A DNA stretch of 64,000 nt from Mariniblastus fucicola (lineage in GTDB: Bacteria > Planctomycetota > Planctomycetia > Pirellulales > Pirellulaceae), in NCBI RefSeq assembly GCF_008087665.1, contig NZ_CP042912.1, positions 2,232,001 through 2,296,000 of the forward strand. The letters run 5' to 3'. Below are positions 8,933 to 16,977 of this stretch, in pieces (within the stretch, counting starts at the first letter, position 1; each line of letters begins with the position of its first letter). Below the pieces are notes generated by a model that saw only the letters and a program-made list of their open reading frames with translations, was not told the origin of the DNA and did no database searches. Both the position numbers and the translations under genes were made by a program.

Positions 8933-9805
8933 ATGCCAGGTCAGCAAACTGCAATGAAACAGCCGCTCACTGTGCTCGTTCCCTGCAAAAACGAAGAGCT
9001 GAATCTGCGTGCATGCATCGAAAGCTTTTACGATCTTGCAGATGAAATCCTCATCGCAGACTCGGGCTCGACAGACTATACGCGTGAAATCGCCGGACAG
9101 TTCGACAAAACGCGACTGATTGAGCGCGAGTATCGAACCTCGGGCGATTTTAAGAACTGGGCCATCCCTCAGGCAAGGCATGAATGGGTGCTAATCGTCG
9201 ACGCAGACGAACGAATCACGCCGGCGTTGGCTGAAGAAATGCAGTTGGAGCTGAGCCGTGGACCGTCTTGCGATGGTTACTGGATTTACCGCGACAACCA
9301 CTTTATGGGACACCCGCTACGCTACGGCGACGCTCGCAGCGACAAAGTTTTGCGTTTGTTTCATCGCGACAAAGGCCGATATGAAGGGCCCAGCGATCAC
9401 GGCGAAGTCAAAATCTCAACTGGAAAAGTAGGCAAGCTGAAGAATCGCATGCTGCACTTTTCGGTTTGGGAATACGATCAATTTTTCGACAAACTTCATC
9501 GCTACACTTCGCTGCAGGCGAAACAGTGGCAAGAGCAAGGTCGCGACACTTCATACTTCAAGCTTCTCGTGCGACCAGCATTTCGGTTCTTCCGCGAATA
9601 CATTCTGCAAGGCGCGATCCTTGACGGAAAAGCAGGCGTGCAAACGGCTTGGCTGGCGGCGTTCTATTCATTCAGCAAACAGGCTCGTCTGTGGGAGATC
9701 AAGCACGGCCGCAGTCAGTCTGAATTCGAAGACTGCACGACAGGAATTGAGCTGGCTGAATTGCAGGCCGAGCGCGAAATGGAAGAACGACGTCGCGCTG
9801 CGTAG
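8933..9805 (+). CDS. family 2 glycosyltransferase
   Basis: About 290 aa from ATG 8933 (or 283 from ATG 8954); the promoter directly upstream excludes the longer frame. A GT-A fold GT2 enzyme of the WaaE/LpsA-like group, transferring sugar from a nucleotide donor onto a glycan acceptor. Seen: the N-terminal strand LTVLVPCKNEE, the donor-binding ADSGSTD, the DXD motif VDADER at about residue 85, and a C-terminal half with paired aromatic/basic helices. Members act at the cytoplasmic membrane in LPS or exopolysaccharide assembly. No other glycan genes adjoin it, so the acceptor is unknown. Confidence 0.85.
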   Translation: MPGQQTAMKQPLTVLVPCKNEELNLRACIESFYDLADEILIADSGSTDYTREIAGQFDKTRLIEREYRTSGDFKNWAIPQARHEWVLIVDADERITPALAEEMQLELSRGPSCDGYWIYRDNHFMGHPLRYGDARSDKVLRLFHRDKGRYEGPSDHGEVKISTGKVGKLKNRMLHFSVWEYDQFFDKLHRYTSLQAKQWQEQGRDTSYFKLLVRPAFRFFREYILQGAILDGKAGVQTAWLAAFYSFSKQARLWEIKHGRSQSEFEDCTTGIELAELQAEREMEERRRAA

Positions 9806-9856
9806 GTGAGTTTTCGTTTCGCGTTTGATCAGCGCAACCGTGGCGGATGTTGTCGC

Positions 9857-10780
9857 CTACGCATCGAGATTCTGTCCAGCAAAATCTGCGGCACGGTTTT
9901 GCTCAGTTGAGTGACTCGATTTTCCGTTCGTCAACACGAATCCCCGCTCCCGCATGATCACCAGCGGCAGCCACGTAAACAGCGAGCAACCGCACAGGAA
10001 AAACGCCAGCGGTCCGACGACCATGTTGGCTCCAATCGCGATCAAAGGAAGCAGCGTCACGAATCCGAACGTCGCGACGATGATCATTTGGATCGCAAAG
10101 CTGTGGTCGACCTCCTGAAACTTGAATGTCGTCGCCAAGGTCGGAATCCCGTAGATGAACGTGCCGATCAAGAGTATGCCGGCGATGACCATGCAGGCCA
10201 GAACACCTTCGCCGGCGAAAACGCTGGATCGAACTGCGGCCAGGTTCAACGCCGAGACAACGACGGACACATAAGCGGTGATTGCGAACAGGTCTTTCAG
10301 ATTAAACACCGGTCCTCGTTCGGCTCCTTTTCTGTGAAACCTCCAGTCGCGGACAAAACGGAAAAATCCGTACGCAAGCTGTGGCATGACCGAAGCAGCG
10401 ACCGCGAAGACAAGAGTCGTAAATGCAACGTCGGGATCCGGTTTGCCTTGCGAGCCAACAAAGGATCCGCCCAGCATTCCGAGAAAAACGACGACCAGAC
10501 AGCCTTGAGAAATCGCCAGCCGCGTGAAATATCCGCCAGTTCCTAACGCGGCGAAAATACCGGAAAGCTGTGACTGGGCGAACATCGCCGAGAAGGAAAA
10601 GAACAGTAACCATTCTCCATTCCTGATTGCCAACAAGGCGGCAGCGACGAAAGTCAATATGCAATAGAACGCCGACGTTAAAACCAACGGCCTCCAGTAA
10701 GCCCACGCCGAAATGTCCTGGGTAATGTCGTGGTCTTCCGAAACATCGGCGGTCGCAGTCATTTCAGGCGTCTCATCCAT
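9857..10780 (-). CDS. polytopic membrane protein, unknown function
   Basis: 307 aa, not recognised. An acidic, soluble N-terminus (about 28 aa) is followed by about eight hydrophobic segments grouped in pairs, with a charged cytoplasmic-looking stretch in the middle (RFVRDWRFHRKGAERG). No catalytic motif is visible. It is the last gene of a three-gene minus-strand operon: its ATG overlaps the stop of the upstream glycosyltransferase gene by 8 bp, indicating translational coupling. Similar Pirellulales proteins are usually labelled hypothetical. Confidence 0.7.
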   Translation of the reverse strand: MDETPEMTATADVSEDHDITQDISAWAYWRPLVLTSAFYCILTFVAAALLAIRNGEWLLFFSFSAMFAQSQLSGIFAALGTGGYFTRLAISQGCLVVVFLGMLGGSFVGSQGKPDPDVAFTTLVFAVAASVMPQLAYGFFRFVRDWRFHRKGAERGPVFNLKDLFAITAYVSVVVSALNLAAVRSSVFAGEGVLACMVIAGILLIGTFIYGIPTLATTFKFQEVDHSFAIQMIIVATFGFVTLLPLIAIGANMVVGPLAFFLCGCSLFTWLPLVIMRERGFVLTNGKSSHSTEQNRAADFAGQNLDA

Positions 10781-11930
10781 TCACGCAGTTTAGCAGCATC
10801 TGATCCATTTGAAGAACGCGAGATTCGAAAGCAAGTCGCTCTCGTGTGTCGCGAACCAATTCTTCCAGTGCCGCGAAATTCCAGTTCCTGTCTCGATGTA
10901 ACTCGCGAATTTTCGACGCCAACTGCTTGATGGTTTGCGGATAAGTAAACTCATGTTTTCGATTTGGCGCGGAGGCAATCTGCAACAACTCCGGATAAGC
11001 CAGTCGATGCGGGAGCAAAGGCCAAGCTCCGGCGGCAATCGATTCGGCGGCGCTAATGCCAAAGAACTCATGCGCCGACGTCGACAGGAAAACGTCGGCT
11101 GATTCCAGCACTGACCAGTACGATTCGCGGCTGTCCTGATAGCCCCAGTTTTCAATTTGCAAGGCAAACTTTTCATGAATCGTGTCGAAAGCCTTCGGTA
11201 CTGAATCGGCTTGCTGTCCGATCACGCTCAGTCGAAACGGAACTCGTTGCTGAGCCAATAACTCCAGGCATTCCAACAACGCTGCCGGATCCTTGTCGTA
11301 CTCCCAACGCGCCGCCCAAACCAGATGTAACGGTTCGCCCCCAAGCACACGTGACTTGCGATTCGCGATCATCGTTGCAACATCGCAGTCTGGAAAACTG
11401 ATCGGCGGAGGCACAACTTTCGCATTGGCGTTGATCGAAGCAATCTCGGCGATGGGCGAGAAGTCAGGCCACATTTCGCGTTGCGAGTTCAAGCCACGGA
11501 TCATCGAGTCGAGATTGAATTGTGAGTTGAACCAAACTTCGTTTGCAGCCAGCGCGGAAACGAAATTGGTGAACAGGAAGTGATGGTCGGGCTGATGTTT
11601 TCCACGAATCGGATAGGCAAACTGGTTCTCATGAAAGTACACGATCAGCGGAAGCTCTCGAATCGATGGCGCTAAAGATTGCAACTCGGCCGCGTTCATC
11701 ATGTCTGTACAAATGACAACATTCCAGGACTCTCCCTTCGCAGTTCGTTGGCCAATCTGTTTGGCGAATTCGATCGAGGCATGCCGCATCCGCCATTTCC
11801 AGTTCCGATCGGGCAGCCCCAACGTCGTCCAGCGATGGATGCTTCTACCAGACCAACCGTCTGCAAATTGTCGATGACTGCCCCCGTACCAAGGCTGCAG
11901 CGAAAGAACGTTCAGCTGTTGATCGTTCAT
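10773..11930 (-). CDS. tRNA-queuosine alpha-mannosyltransferase-like protein (DUF3524)
   Basis: 385 aa from ATG 11930. The N-terminus (LNVLSLQPWYGGSHRQF) is the hallmark of the DUF3524/GTDC1 family. The animal member is known as QTMAN, which mannosylates queuosine in tRNA-Asp. The C-terminal half has the GT4 GT-B pattern: HLVWAARWEYDKDP (donor-site strand and loop) and SADVFLSTSAHEFFGISAAESIAAG (EX7E-like motif). The open frame reaches 12167, but the ATG at 11930 overlaps the TGA of the DedA gene by 4 bp (ATGA), so coupling fixes this start. Bacterial members are plausible modifiers of Q-tRNA but are little studied. Family assignment is good; substrate is inferred from homology only. Confidence 0.75.
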   Translation of the reverse strand: MNDQQLNVLSLQPWYGGSHRQFADGWSGRSIHRWTTLGLPDRNWKWRMRHASIEFAKQIGQRTAKGESWNVVICTDMMNAAELQSLAPSIRELPLIVYFHENQFAYPIRGKHQPDHHFLFTNFVSALAANEVWFNSQFNLDSMIRGLNSQREMWPDFSPIAEIASINANAKVVPPPISFPDCDVATMIANRKSRVLGGEPLHLVWAARWEYDKDPAALLECLELLAQQRVPFRLSVIGQQADSVPKAFDTIHEKFALQIENWGYQDSRESYWSVLESADVFLSTSAHEFFGISAAESIAAGAWPLLPHRLAYPELLQIASAPNRKHEFTYPQTIKQLASKIRELHRDRNWNFAALEELVRDTRERLAFESRVLQMDQMLLNCVNG

Positions 11931-12565
11931 CGTTTTGCCTTCCAAAACAGCACAAACAACAACGGTACAGCAACGGAAATTCCCATCGCCAGAGGGAACC
12001 AGTTGGCTTTCGCCGAAAACGCGCCCAACCAGCAAAGTGCTGCTGCGATCCCGAGATTCGAAAGCAGCACTGCGGGCCAGAACGCGGTCCACGAAAGCTT
12101 CTTCATCCCCATCAGCAACACGCTGGCCTCGGCAATGATTGGAAGCGAGCGGCACAACACCAGACAAACAATGCTCGACCGTTTGTCGAAGGATTCCAGC
12201 CGCTTCAGTGTTTCTTCGTCGCTAAACTTGACCGCGATGGGACGCCCGTACGCTGCGCCGATCCAGTATCCGATTCCTGCTGACAGATTCAGACCGATCC
12301 AACAAGCGACCGTTCCGGTTGCTCCGCCAAGTTGCTTTCCCGCGAAAGTGCATACCGCTGATGAGGGGATTGGAAGCAGGATGTCGATCGCCAAAATGCC
12401 AACGACCGAGCCAAACGCGAGCGGTGGCGACGCGTCGATCGCCGTTCCTGCCAGCAACGTTTCCAGCCATGGCTCGAACCATGATCCCAGCAAAATGAAG
12501 GGTACGATTGGAATCAGCAGCACGCCGACAATCAGCAGTAGTAGTCTTTGGGTCGGCGATTTCAT
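11927..12565 (-). CDS. DedA/VTT-domain membrane protein
   Basis: 212 aa from ATG 12565 (MKSPTQRLLLLIVGVLL). The longer frame to 12793 would overlap the divergent gene and lacks hydrophobic character. Several membrane segments and the central G-x-x-x-G-rich region with polar re-entrant residues (AIDILLPIPSSAVCTFAG, then GLNLSAGIGYWIGAAYGR) fit the DedA/SNARE-associated family. These act in undecaprenyl-phosphate or phospholipid transport and envelope homeostasis. It is the first gene of the operon with the mannosyltransferase-like gene. The precise cargo cannot be inferred. Confidence 0.75.
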   Translation of the reverse strand: MKSPTQRLLLLIVGVLLIPIVPFILLGSWFEPWLETLLAGTAIDASPPLAFGSVVGILAIDILLPIPSSAVCTFAGKQLGGATGTVACWIGLNLSAGIGYWIGAAYGRPIAVKFSDEETLKRLESFDKRSSIVCLVLCRSLPIIAEASVLLMGMKKLSWTAFWPAVLLSNLGIAAALCWLGAFSAKANWFPLAMGISVAVPLLFVLFWKAKR

Positions 12566-12626
12566 TGGCGATATGATAACATGATCGGCTTTGACCGAAG
12601 CGATCGTTGGCGTCCTCCCAAACATC

Positions 12627-13970
12627 ATGCAGAAACTCAACGCGATCATTCTAGCCGGCCTGTGTATCGTTGCCGGTTGCGACCTGTCGTCCGCTCCGCC
12701 GATTCCGGCAATCATCGAAGGCGATTCGATGGCTCCGACGGTTTGCGGCGACCATCTGGCGGCGTCATGCGTCGAATGCCAGTTCGATTTCAAAACGGAA
12801 CTGGTGCAGAAAGAAAATTTCCAGCTGACGTGCCCGAACTGTGGCTACGGCGGATTGAAAATCGAAGACGCGTCGCTGCAGCGTTCGACTGAGGTCACTC
12901 TACAGCCTTTCGCAAGGTTTCCGCGTCGTTGGCAGGTCGTCGGATTCAAGCTTCCCGAAAAAGCAGACAAAGAAACGGGCCTTAAACGAATCGTCGGGCT
13001 GCCTGGTGAGACGATCACGATTCGCGACGGGGACCTGTACTCCGGCGGAAACATTCTCCGCAAACCGTGGGCGTTGCAGAAGGAAGTTCGCATTTCGGTT
13101 TTCGACTCAAAGTTCAACGCGATCTCGCCTTTCGACAATTCGCATCGATTCCAGACGCCGGATGAATCGTCGGGCTGGAAAGTTGGTGGAAAAGACCTGC
13201 GGTTCAGCTCAAAGGTCGAGGCCGTTGATTGGCTGGAGTACGTGCACTGGCGAAACTTTCGCAAACCGGGCAAGCGGGACGAAGCGTTTCCGGTCGAAGA
13301 CAGCTATGGCTTCAATCAACAGACAGTTCGTGAGCTCAACACGACGCGCGACCTGATGTTGAGTCTTGACGTTGAGTTCGAGAACGATTCGGCGATCCAG
13401 ATTTCATTCGTGCGACAGGACGACGAGTTCATTTTCGATATCGCGAAGACCGAGAAAGAGCTGTTGCTTTCGTTTAGCGGATCGACGGACAGCGAACTTC
13501 GCAAGCCGCTGGTTTATAAATCTCGGCTGGAGGCGGAACTGCCGAGAGCCAGCATTGAGTTTTCCAGTTTCGACCGAACTTTGATGCTGCGAATCAATGG
13601 TACCGCCATGTTTGAATTGCGAGAGCAAAGTGCTGGCTTGCCGGAGGCCGGCGTCGACCTGAACGACGTGCCGAATCCAGCCGCCGATCAGAGCGATCCT
13701 GACGCCGAACAACCACTGGCATTCCGTATTGGCGGCCGCAAAGGGTTCTTCAAAGTCGAACGATTTCGGCTGTGGCGCGACCTGTACTATCTCACGGCAC
13801 CCGCCGGATTCGAAACGGCCGAGGAATTGAAACTGACCGCCGGTCGGGAAGAGTACATCCTTTTGGGAGACAACTCTCCGAAGTCGCTGGACAGCCGAAT
13901 CTGGGAAAAGCCCGGTATTTCCCGATCCAGCCTGATCGGAAGGCTTGTGCTGCCGCTCGATAGTCCTTGA
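12627..13970 (+). CDS. signal peptidase I paralogue, lipoprotein-type, with zinc ribbon
   Basis: 447 aa from ATG 12627. S26 family serine protease that would cleave signal peptides outside the membrane. The N-terminus ends in a lipobox (IVAGC, Cys18) instead of the usual transmembrane anchor. The nucleophile is Ser34 in EGDSMAPT and the general base is Lys120 in LKRIVGLPGE; the late box is LGDNSPKSLDSR. Between Ser and Lys lie two CxxC pairs (48/51 and 69/72), a zinc ribbon. Between the Lys box and the last box is a large insertion of about 250 aa with a lectin/LamG-like beta pattern. Standard SPase I is 200-320 aa. The paralogue downstream shares the same architecture, so this is a duplicated, lineage-specific type. 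Activity is likely, but the preferred substrates are unknown. Confidence 0.8.
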   Translation: MQKLNAIILAGLCIVAGCDLSSAPPIPAIIEGDSMAPTVCGDHLAASCVECQFDFKTELVQKENFQLTCPNCGYGGLKIEDASLQRSTEVTLQPFARFPRRWQVVGFKLPEKADKETGLKRIVGLPGETITIRDGDLYSGGNILRKPWALQKEVRISVFDSKFNAISPFDNSHRFQTPDESSGWKVGGKDLRFSSKVEAVDWLEYVHWRNFRKPGKRDEAFPVEDSYGFNQQTVRELNTTRDLMLSLDVEFENDSAIQISFVRQDDEFIFDIAKTEKELLLSFSGSTDSELRKPLVYKSRLEAELPRASIEFSSFDRTLMLRINGTAMFELREQSAGLPEAGVDLNDVPNPAADQSDPDAEQPLAFRIGGRKGFFKVERFRLWRDLYYLTAPAGFETAEELKLTAGREEYILLGDNSPKSLDSRIWEKPGISRSSLIGRLVLPLDSP

Positions 13971-14049
13971 TTCGCGTGGTGGCAATTCGGGGAAACGGGT
14001 AGAATTTGGAATCAAGCTCCGGAACAACGAAACGACTCTAAGACTCATC

Positions 14050-15828
14050 ATGGCCAAGAAGAAAAAGCGACGCGCTTTTCCAGTTCAAGACTCACCTGCG
14101 CCGCGCAGGGAAAGCATCGCTGAAACTCAGGTGATCGACGCCGACGAGCCCGGATTTGGAGTGTTCGGCTATTTTCGAAACCCCGGCGTGCGGGAAACGA
14201 TTGAGTCGATCGTGATCGCGATCTTGCTGGCTTTCATGTTCAAAACTTACGAAGCCGAAGCGTTCGTGATTCCGACCGGTTCGATGGCTCCAAGTTTGCA
14301 AGGCCAACACCTGGATCTCGACTGTGCCCAATGCGGCTATCGGTACCTGACGGGAGCCAGCAGAAAGAAAGCGATTGAGAAAACGATCTGCCCGATCTGC
14401 AACTATCGGACGGAGATGCGTTCCACCGATCCGGAGCACAAACGTAACAGCGGCGATCGAATTCTGGTCAACAAGTTCATCTACGACTTCCACGAACCGG
14501 AACGTTACGATGTTATCGTTTTCAAATATCCGAACAACGCAAAACAAAACTACATCAAGCGTCTGATCGGTTTGCCGGGTGACAATATCCTGATCGAAAA
14601 CGGCGACATCTATTTGATGAACGGCAGCGATGAACAGGGCTGGAGTCGCGAGATTTCGCGTAAGCCGTCACGCAAAGTGAAACAGGTGCTCATCGACGTC
14701 GACGATACGAAATATGTTAGCGGCAAGTTGAAACTGTTGGATTGGCCAAGCCGCTGGGCTCAGTGGAGAGGCGGTTCCGCCTGGAGCCGAGACGAGAACT
14801 CGAACAGTTTTGCGGCGTCAGCGACAGACAGTGAACAATGGATTCGTTATCGAAACTTCATTCCGCCGTGGAGCAGAATTCTCAGTGGCGGACTTCCTGA
14901 AGAGTACGCCAAACCGTTAAACGAGCTTCCGCCGGGCACGCTCATTAGTGACAACATGGCCTACAACAATGCGTCGTTTTCCGGTGAACCCGTGGCGACT
15001 GGTTACGGCAACCATTGGGTTGGAGACATCGGCGTTGAGGTTTGGACTGAAATCGAAACGTCCAGCGGCGAGTTGTTGCTGGACCTTGTCGAAGGCGGCG
15101 TGCACTTTACGTGTCGCTTTGACGTGGCCACCGGAAAGGCAACGATCGAGTGCGATGATCCGCGAGTCGAGTTTTACAATGACTCCGGTGTTGTTTCCAA
15201 ACCAGTCGCAGAAACGTCCCTTTCGTCTGGCAGCAATCAGATGTTGATGGTCAACGCCGACGACGAGATTCATCTTTGGGTTAACGGATCACTGGTCCAG
15301 TTCGATGCGTCGACTTACCGACGTGACGGAATGCCGATCCCAAAGTATTCGAAACAGGAACCGGGTGACGCTGAACCTGCCGGCATCGGAGCCAAAAATC
15401 TGTCGATGACGGTTAGCCGTATCAAAGTCGTTCGAGACATTTACTACTCGTCGGTGACGCTGGAGCAAGACGGTCAGTCGAACGGCAACGAATCGCATCT
15501 GTCACCATCGATCATCCATGGCATCATGGCGGATCCGGAATCGTGGTCCGAGCAACACGCTTTGGACTATTTCGATGCGAAGAAAGGCCAGACGGAACCG
15601 ATGTTCAAACTGGAATTCGGCCCGGGCAGCGATCGGGATAAAGATCAGTTCTTCCCGATGGGCGACAATAGTACTCAAAGTTTGGATGCGCGAGTCTGGG
15701 ACAGTCCAAATCGATATGTCGAGCGCGACATGTTGATCGGTCGAGCCATTTATGTTTACTGGCCTCACACACTAAACGAGCCTGTTCCTTTCTTTCCGAA
15801 CTTCGGCAAGATGAAATTTATTCGCTAG
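14050..15828 (+). CDS. lepB: signal peptidase I with zinc ribbon and large insertion
   Basis: 592 aa from ATG 14050; the upstream frame overlaps the preceding gene. A lysine/arginine-rich start is followed by one membrane helix (about 51-66, SIVIAILLAFMF). Then come the nucleophile Ser78 in IPTGSMAPSL, zinc-ribbon CxxC pairs (92/95 and 114/117), the SGDRILVNKF box, general base Lys170 in NYIKRLIGLPGD, and the terminal box MGDNSTQSLDARVW. A roughly 300-aa beta-rich insertion sits between the last two. With a true membrane anchor and all boxes, this is the likely housekeeping SPase I, while the upstream copy is lipoprotein-like. The LptB-like gene follows 83 bp later. Confidence 0.88.
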   Translation: MAKKKKRRAFPVQDSPAPRRESIAETQVIDADEPGFGVFGYFRNPGVRETIESIVIAILLAFMFKTYEAEAFVIPTGSMAPSLQGQHLDLDCAQCGYRYLTGASRKKAIEKTICPICNYRTEMRSTDPEHKRNSGDRILVNKFIYDFHEPERYDVIVFKYPNNAKQNYIKRLIGLPGDNILIENGDIYLMNGSDEQGWSREISRKPSRKVKQVLIDVDDTKYVSGKLKLLDWPSRWAQWRGGSAWSRDENSNSFAASATDSEQWIRYRNFIPPWSRILSGGLPEEYAKPLNELPPGTLISDNMAYNNASFSGEPVATGYGNHWVGDIGVEVWTEIETSSGELLLDLVEGGVHFTCRFDVATGKATIECDDPRVEFYNDSGVVSKPVAETSLSSGSNQMLMVNADDEIHLWVNGSLVQFDASTYRRDGMPIPKYSKQEPGDAEPAGIGAKNLSMTVSRIKVVRDIYYSSVTLEQDGQSNGNESHLSPSIIHGIMADPESWSEQHALDYFDAKKGQTEPMFKLEFGPGSDRDKDQFFPMGDNSTQSLDARVWDSPNRYVERDMLIGRAIYVYWPHTLNEPVPFFPNFGKMKFIR

Positions 15829-15911
15829 TTGAGTTGCAAACCTGCAGGCCGGTTTCGAACCCTGAACCGGCTGCAAGAACATCCGACAAATTTGATTCAC
15901 GGAAGAGTCAC

Positions 15912-16814
15912 ATGACAGAAGACAGAGAGCCAATCCTGGTCGCCGAAGGGCTTGTGAAGTCCTACGGTCGTCGCCGCGTCGTCGACGGCGTTGTGCTTGA
16001 CGTGATGCCTGGCGAAATCGTCGGGTTGCTTGGACCCAACGGCGCCGGCAAAACCACGACGTTTCGGATGATCTGCGGTCAAGTCAAACCGGATCGCGGT
16101 CGTGTTTTTCTCGGTTCCAGCGAAGTGACGCGTTGGCCCATGTACTTGCGGGCGCGGAAGGGCGGAATGGGGTACCTGCCGCAAAAATCCAGCGTGTTCG
16201 CCAAGCTGACTTGTGAGCAGAACCTGCGTGGCATGATGCAACTGATGGGGTTTTCACGGCGGCAACAAAAAGAACGCTCGCAGGAATTGCTTGAGCGTTT
16301 TGAGATCACGCACATCCGGAAATCAAAGGCAGGAAACCTTTCCGGTGGCGAGCGACGTCGTCTGGAGATCGCCCGCTGTCTTGTTGCTGATCCAAAAATT
16401 ATCATGCTCGACGAACCCTTCGCCGGTATCGACCCGGTCACTGTTCAAAGCATTCAGGTGGTGATCCGCGAGCTTGCCGAAGACGGCATTTCGATTTTGA
16501 TCACCGACCATGCGGCGCGCGAGATTCTTCAGATTACGGACCGAACTTACGTTGTCAGCGCTGGGCAGATTTTGTGCAGCGGATCGGCCGATGATATTGT
16601 GCGTCACGAAGTGGTGCGAGAAAAATATCTCGGCGAGATCGATATCGACTCGATCGGAGCCAGCAAACGCGAACCCGTTGCCGCGGCGTCGACCATCCGC
16701 ATCGATGAACCGGTTGCGACGGGAGTCAGTGGCTCAAAGATCGTGTTCTCCAAACCGCGAACCAAGAAACTGAATCGCGTTCCGTCGCCGTTCAAGTCCG
16801 ACGACCTGTCCTGA
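15912..16814 (+). CDS. lptB: LPS export ABC transporter ATPase (LptB-like)
   Basis: 300 aa from ATG 15912. ABC ATPase that would energise extraction of lipopolysaccharide from the inner membrane. Seen in order: Walker A (GPNGAGKTT), Q-loop (GYLPQKSS), signature (LSGGERRRLEIARCL), Walker B (IIMLDEPFAGIDP) and the H-loop (ITDHAAREI). The first 240 residues match LptB in length and in the characteristic FAGIDPVTV and ITDHAARE blocks. A 60-aa basic, Ser/Pro-containing tail is extra. No lptC/A/F/G gene adjoins it here. Branched-chain amino acid ATPases are the nearest alternative family, but the motifs favour LptB. Confidence 0.85.
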   Translation: MTEDREPILVAEGLVKSYGRRRVVDGVVLDVMPGEIVGLLGPNGAGKTTTFRMICGQVKPDRGRVFLGSSEVTRWPMYLRARKGGMGYLPQKSSVFAKLTCEQNLRGMMQLMGFSRRQQKERSQELLERFEITHIRKSKAGNLSGGERRRLEIARCLVADPKIIMLDEPFAGIDPVTVQSIQVVIRELAEDGISILITDHAAREILQITDRTYVVSAGQILCSGSADDIVRHEVVREKYLGEIDIDSIGASKREPVAAASTIRIDEPVATGVSGSKIVFSKPRTKKLNRVPSPFKSDDLS

Positions 16815-16977
16815 CGGCAGCGATAAGCACTGGCTATGCGACCAGTCGATTTGTTTTGACTCTTTTGACGCTTGATGGAACTTTATTCAGCCCCGACTCG
16901 TATTGGTTCTGGGGAAGAGGGATTCCCGCGACGACCGTGCGACCTCTCCTTGCTCGAACTCATTCCAGGGAGCTGTT

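Noticed and set aside
11679-12584. 301-aa plus-strand open frame over the DedA and DUF3524 genes.
   Set aside because: Composition is Pro/Ser/Arg-rich and lacks any domain; the minus-strand genes have clear families and coupled starts.
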